In this document: one piece after another, positions 59,904 through 64,000 of the stretch | Position numbering within the stretch: position 1 is the stretch's first letter | Layout: every line of letters starts with the position of its first letter | Assembly: GCF_963678635.1 (NCBI RefSeq) | Contig: NC_087066.1 | Coordinates: forward strand, 48,021,129 to 48,085,128 | Source of the DNA: Symsagittifera roscoffensis | Lineage: Eukaryota > Xenacoelomorpha > Acoela > Convolutidae | Length of the DNA stretch: 64,000 nt | Reading direction: 5' to 3' | Position numbers and translations under genes: made by a program | Notes under the pieces: generated by a model | Seen by the model: the letters and a program-made list of their open reading frames with translations, nothing else | Database searches by the model: none | Told to the model about the DNA's origin: nothing

Positions 59904-61959
59904 TGATTTTTTACAACCAGATATATTTGCACCCTATAATCAAGAATATCGTGGACAAGGAATACAGAAACCACATACATATCATAGAATTTTTTCTCCA
60001 CAACCAATAGATACACAAAATCAACAACCAATTCAGCAACAAAACCCAATTAATACACAATCTTTTCAACCAATTCAGCAACAAAACCCAATGATCACAC
60101 ACTCATATCAACCAACACAAATGTAAAATGAAATACCACTCCCATATTATCTTCAACAACACGAAATAACAAGAAATCAACTTTCAAATTTTTCTCAAAT
60201 ACCAAATGCAGCAGAATCATTACAAATGACAATGAATCCATACCTTATGGGTGGATCATCAATAACATCAAATAAACCTTTAATGGTATTCACAGGAACA
60301 GACCCTGAAAATTCTGTAGAAGACTATTTAAATGCAGTAACAGCAAATTTGATTTTAAATATAGGACCTGAACCAATTAATACGCCACTACATCAAAACT
60401 GGATACATCGACGCACAGCGTTGATACAAACAACTTTAGACGGCGCAGCCCAAAAATGGTTTTCAGTATTGCCTATAGAAATAAAATCAAATTGGAAAAG
60501 GTTTACACAAGAATTCTCAAAAATGTTTGACTCCGAAAGAAACAAACAACAACAAAGAGTTTTATGTAATGAAATTCGCAGATTACCAAATGAAACCATC
60601 AAGCAATTAGCAGTACGCATCAAAACACTAGTTCGAAAAGCATATTCATTAAATACACACGACTATAAAAACACAAAGATGACAGAAATCTTAATGATGA
60701 CCTTAACACCGCAACTAAGAAAAATAGCAATAAAAAAGAGAGCATCCCATCCTTCTTCAATTCGAGAACCCAATTTAGATTTTCGAAAACTAGTAGACAA
60801 ACTAGAACAAGCAGAAATCACAATGAAACTCGAAGAAACAGAAAATCTGAAATTACAATATGTTAACCGAATCGAAACAAATACCACAAGTATCAACAAT
60901 ATACAGGAATCAGATACAGACCTCGTTGAAAAAATCACTGAAATACTCAATATTTACGAAAAACACCCAAACTTTAAAGGCAAACCATCTTTCAAAAAAT
61001 TGTGTAATTATTGCCGACGATACGGACATAGTATTTCTGAATGTAGACAAAAACAGCAAGACAATCAAAATAAACCTCAAAAATATAAAGAACCAAATAA
61101 ATCATTCTATCAATACATGAAAAAAGATCAAAATCTACCGAAAAAAACTGTGTACAGCAACAACAGTTCAGGAAAACCACTCCCTAACAATACCAATTAT
61201 ACAAGAAATCAATCACCATATAACTCAAGTTATAGAGGAAGATCACCAGAACGAAGAAATACGCAAAATTCATCACAAAATCACTACAATAGACCAAATA
61301 GTCGAAATAACTAATCCAGATCAAATTCAAATACAACACAATTTGTTTCTAGATCTAATTCCCAATCAAGAAATAATTACTATCCAAACAATCAATCACG
61401 AAATTCATCATACAATAGGAATAGAAACTACTCCAATAATCGGAATAGAAGTTATTCAAACAACCGAAACCAGAATTACCCGAATAATCGATCAAGGAAT
61501 AACTCATATAATAGATCGAACTATAACAGACCAAACAATAATTACCAAAACAGATCACGAAATAATTCACAAAATCGACATTCAAGTTATAATAATCGTT
61601 ATAGAAATTATTCCCAATCACCACACAGGAATAATAACCATTATAATAATTCTAATAATCGCCATAGAAGTAGTACACCTAAACATCAAAGGAATATAAA
61701 TCAAGTACAATCAAATTCAGAAACAACACCAGACCCTCCAGGTATTGACGGCACAGTAAATGATATGTTACAACTCAATCAAATAAAATGTGAATCATCA
61801 GACTCAGAAAGTGAAACAGAAAACACTATCTCCATCAATATGATAGCAGTCGAAAATGACTATGAACCTATTATATATGAACAACCATTTCCATCACACA
61901 TATATGAAAATCAATCAGAACTCCCAAAGAAAAAATTTGGACAATACCATTTCTTTTAG
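59881..61959 (+). pseudogene. Gag frame with two in-frame TAA codons
   Basis: The frame from ATG 59881 to the TAG at 61957 is open except for TAA at 60124-60126 and 61312-61314. The intact core is 60226-61314 (362 codons from MTMNPYLMGG), with a capsid-like domain (NWIHRRTALIQTTLDGAAQK, KRFTQEFSKMFD) and the CCHC knuckle CNYCRRYGHSISEC. Before it is a Gln/Pro-rich repeat (QPIQQQNP three times); after the second TAA the frame continues as an Asn/Arg/Ser-rich tract and an acidic stretch leading to Pol. Both TAA lie in A/C-rich, Gln/Asn-coding context, so one-base decay from CAA is the simple explanation; read-through is the alternative. Confidence 0.75.
60226..61314 (+). CDS. Gag capsid-nucleocapsid ORF of second retroelement
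   Basis: 362 codons. N-terminal retrotransposon-Gag-like capsid (residues about 20-210), a linker, then one C-x2-C-x4-H-x4-C zinc knuckle near residue 262 and a basic, Asn/Ser-rich RNA-binding tail. It packages the element's RNA. The codons are strongly A-rich. Confidence 0.8.
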   Translation: MTMNPYLMGGSSITSNKPLMVFTGTDPENSVEDYLNAVTANLILNIGPEPINTPLHQNWIHRRTALIQTTLDGAAQKWFSVLPIEIKSNWKRFTQEFSKMFDSERNKQQQRVLCNEIRRLPNETIKQLAVRIKTLVRKAYSLNTHDYKNTKMTEILMMTLTPQLRKIAIKKRASHPSSIREPNLDFRKLVDKLEQAEITMKLEETENLKLQYVNRIETNTTSINNIQESDTDLVEKITEILNIYEKHPNFKGKPSFKKLCNYCRRYGHSISECRQKQQDNQNKPQKYKEPNKSFYQYMKKDQNLPKKTVYSNNSSGKPLPNNTNYTRNQSPYNSSYRGRSPERRNTQNSSQNHYNRPNSRNN

Positions 61960-64000
61960 AAAGTCCCAAAGAACCCAAAGAAAAAATTTGGACAATACCA
62001 TTTCTTTTAGAAAGTCCAAGAAGCGAAGAATTTCAACCACCAGATCTTGAAATTGATTTTCTAATTGATTCAGGAGCAGAATCAAATATAATAAACATTC
62101 CCACATGGAATGAAATAAAAACTTTACACCCAAAGCTAACACCTCTTGAAACCTCCAGTAAACTAGCAACAGCACAAGGATCAACATTGGTAAACTATGG
62201 AAAAATTCAATTATTTCTTCTCCCCACAAGAACAATGGAGCAAAATAAAATTTTAACTAAACCATTTAAACAAATATTCCATATCACTGATATTAAACAC
62301 AATATCATTGGAATACCATTTATCTCTAAATATATACCAACAATCAACATATTAAACAGTAAAATACTAATCAAAGATAAATACACAAAAGCAAAAGACA
62401 CATCCCTAACATTTTTTCAAAGATTAAACAAACAACCACCATTCTTTTCAAAATTTTATCCAATATATAACCAACAAAGAAAACACCTGAAACCACTATC
62501 AGGAAACATATATAATTTTTCAATAAAACAAGTTCACCAATATGATAAAAAACAAAACAAACAACAACTCTATATGTCAGATTTTGAATTCAAACCTATC
62601 CATAAGTTTTTCAAAATCACAATTTCATCCATAAAATATTTGAAAAACTCGAATTCAGATATTATTTCTCCACATGTATACAACAATACACCCTATCAAG
62701 TAACACTACCTTTAGGACTTTTAGGCTATTGCGAAACCAACGCTACAATATCACCAATATACGAAAAAGCATATCGCGTAAATAATATACTCCAATTATT
62801 AGATATTTGTCAATCCACCATTCTTAATGAAGAATTATCCATAAATAATATAATAAGTAAAGAAAAAAGAAATACGGATTATTTCACAAAAACCCCATAT
62901 TTCAAACCGACATTCAACATAAATAACTACACAGAGAATCAACAGAAATTTTTAACAATGTTTAATTTCCAACATTCACAAATAACACAAGACGAATTTG
63001 AAAAATTAGCCAAACAGCTAATTAAATATTCATCAGTCTATGCAACATCCAAATTTGATGTTGGCAAAATCAGCTCATCACTACATCTCCCATTAAAACC
63101 AGACGCAGTTTTCAAAAAACAAAGAGCAAGTAAAGTACCAATTCATTTACACGATAAAGTAAACGGATTACTTGATATTTTAGAACAATACAATATAATC
63201 TCACCAGTAAATAAAGAAGAACAACCAAAAGGTAACACATTTATCAACCCTGTTATCATTCTAGCCAAAGGAGAATCATTAAAAATCGTTCTCGACGCTA
63301 GATACCTCAACTCACTCATAGATGAATCAAAGTGTAATTGGCCTATTGAACCAATACAAGTTATTTTAACAAAAATAAACGGAAAATACTTTACAACCGC
63401 AGATATGAATAGTGCATACAATCAAATGCCATTAGATGAACAATCGCGACGTTTAACACAATTTGTTATTGGAAACCAACAGTATGAATTCAACCGCTTA
63501 TTCTATGGAATATCCATAGGACCAGCAGCACTTTCAGCTTTTATGAGCAAAATTTTTCGACCACTAATACTCAAGAAAAACGCAATCACCTATTTAGACG
63601 ATGTTTTTATGCAATCACAGACTAAAGAAGAAATGTTCAATGTTTTAGAACAATATCACCAAATACTTCAGAACGAAAATCTGAAGGCCGCCCCCGAGAA
63701 ATCACACTTCTTTTTGACAAGAGTAAAATTCTTAGGACATAATATAGAAAGAAAAACAATCACCCCATTAAAATCACGCATTGATGCTATTCAAAAACTC
63801 CAACCACCAACCAACAAAAAGAAAATCCAAGAATTCCTTGGAATGTTGAATTTTTTAAGTAAATATGTCTACAAAATGCAATTATACCTAAGACCATTTT
63901 ATAATATACTTAGACAACAAAATAATTTTGAATGGAACACAGAACATCAAGCACGTTTTGAAGAAATTAAAAAACTTCTAACTGAACAAATTTCAAACAC
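61908..64000 (+). CDS. Pol (protease-reverse transcriptase), open to right edge
   Basis: A frame open for 697 codons with no stop, in the -1 register relative to Gag and overlapping its last 52 nt (61908-61959). It therefore probably needs -1 frameshifting, possibly on AAAGAAAAAATTT at 61926-61938. Seen in order: protease LIDSGAESN (62064), a long linker, then RT with LKIVLDARYLN, TADMNSAYNQMPL, FGIS-like FYGISIGPAALSAFMSKI, YLDD (63591-63602) and FLGHN, and the start of the connection/RNase H (FLGMLNFLSKYV). RNase H and integrase must lie beyond the window. No stop or frameshift is seen in the 2.1 kb. Confidence 0.88.
61923..62018 (+). repeat. 51-bp in-frame tandem duplication at the start of Pol
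   Basis: CCCAAAGAAAAAATTTGGAC and the following bases occur at 61923 and again at 61974, period 51 bp = 17 codons, so the Pol frame is preserved. The Gag frame ends inside the first copy. Confidence 0.9.

Larger units (their letters stand above)
56490..64000 (+). mobile_element. Second Ty3/gypsy-like LTR retroelement, right-truncated by the window
   Basis: From about 56.5 kb the plus strand becomes A-rich with long open frames: a leader, an unrecognised ORF, Gag with a CCHC knuckle, then Pol with DSGA protease and YLDD RT running off the edge. The left limit is set at the palindrome TGCTGAAATTAC...GTAATTTCAGCA as a possible LTR start; this is uncertain, and no primer-binding site was identified. 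It is unrelated in sequence and layout to the giant element on the left. Confidence 0.8.

Noticed and set aside
61343-61699. 118-codon Ile/Thr-rich ORF
   Set aside because: Out-of-frame reading of the Asn/Arg/Ser-rich gag tract; the composition is an artefact of AAT/AGA-rich DNA.

Overview
The window is animal (metazoan) nuclear DNA that I cannot place in a phylum. The evidence is spliced GT-AG genes with kilobase introns, intron-less tRNA-Cys genes of the usual animal form, an ELOVL elongase with a di-lysine ER tail, hAT-type MITEs and two Ty3/gypsy-class LTR elements. The intergenic DNA is AT-rich and mostly repeats. An invertebrate is most likely, because the desaturase does not look like vertebrate FADS.

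Layout. (1) 1 to about 17,330: one very large Ty3/gypsy-like element read on the minus strand and cut by the left edge. A 3,200-codon uninterrupted Gag-Pol (4065-13667) has coiled coil, capsid, two CCHC knuckles, DTGA protease, YVDD reverse transcriptase, RNase H and D,D35E integrase. Its last ~150 residues resemble a macro (ADP-ribose-binding) domain. Downstream, in the env position, is a second ORF of at least 1,222 codons carrying all the SGNH/GDSL-hydrolase blocks. Upstream is a ~3.6-kb leader/LTR candidate with about 21 copies of a CCCCTCCGGATT-like word. (2) 19,309-26,066: a three-exon cytochrome-b5 front-end fatty-acid desaturase (461 aa). (3) 26,067-40,588: a gene-free repeat field with a ~700-bp-arm foldback, many relics of one hairpin-ended family, a hAT MITE and a broken retroelement RT fragment. 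(4) 40,589-55,206: a six-exon ELOVL fatty-acid elongase (303 aa) whose third intron (12.6 kb) holds two tRNA-Cys genes, two MITE families and a higher-order tandem array (A and B units, 43,925-50,576). (5) About 56,490 to the right edge: a second, A-rich LTR element on the plus strand. It has a hairpin-rich leader, an unrecognised 475-aa ORF, a gag with internal stop codons and a pol frame open to the edge.

The desaturase and elongase lie in the same orientation about 14.5 kb apart and catalyse alternating steps of polyunsaturated fatty-acid synthesis, so they form a plausible functional pair. The most unusual content is the left retroelement: it combines an apparent esterase-fold ORF with a macro-like tail on Pol, and both frames are intact.
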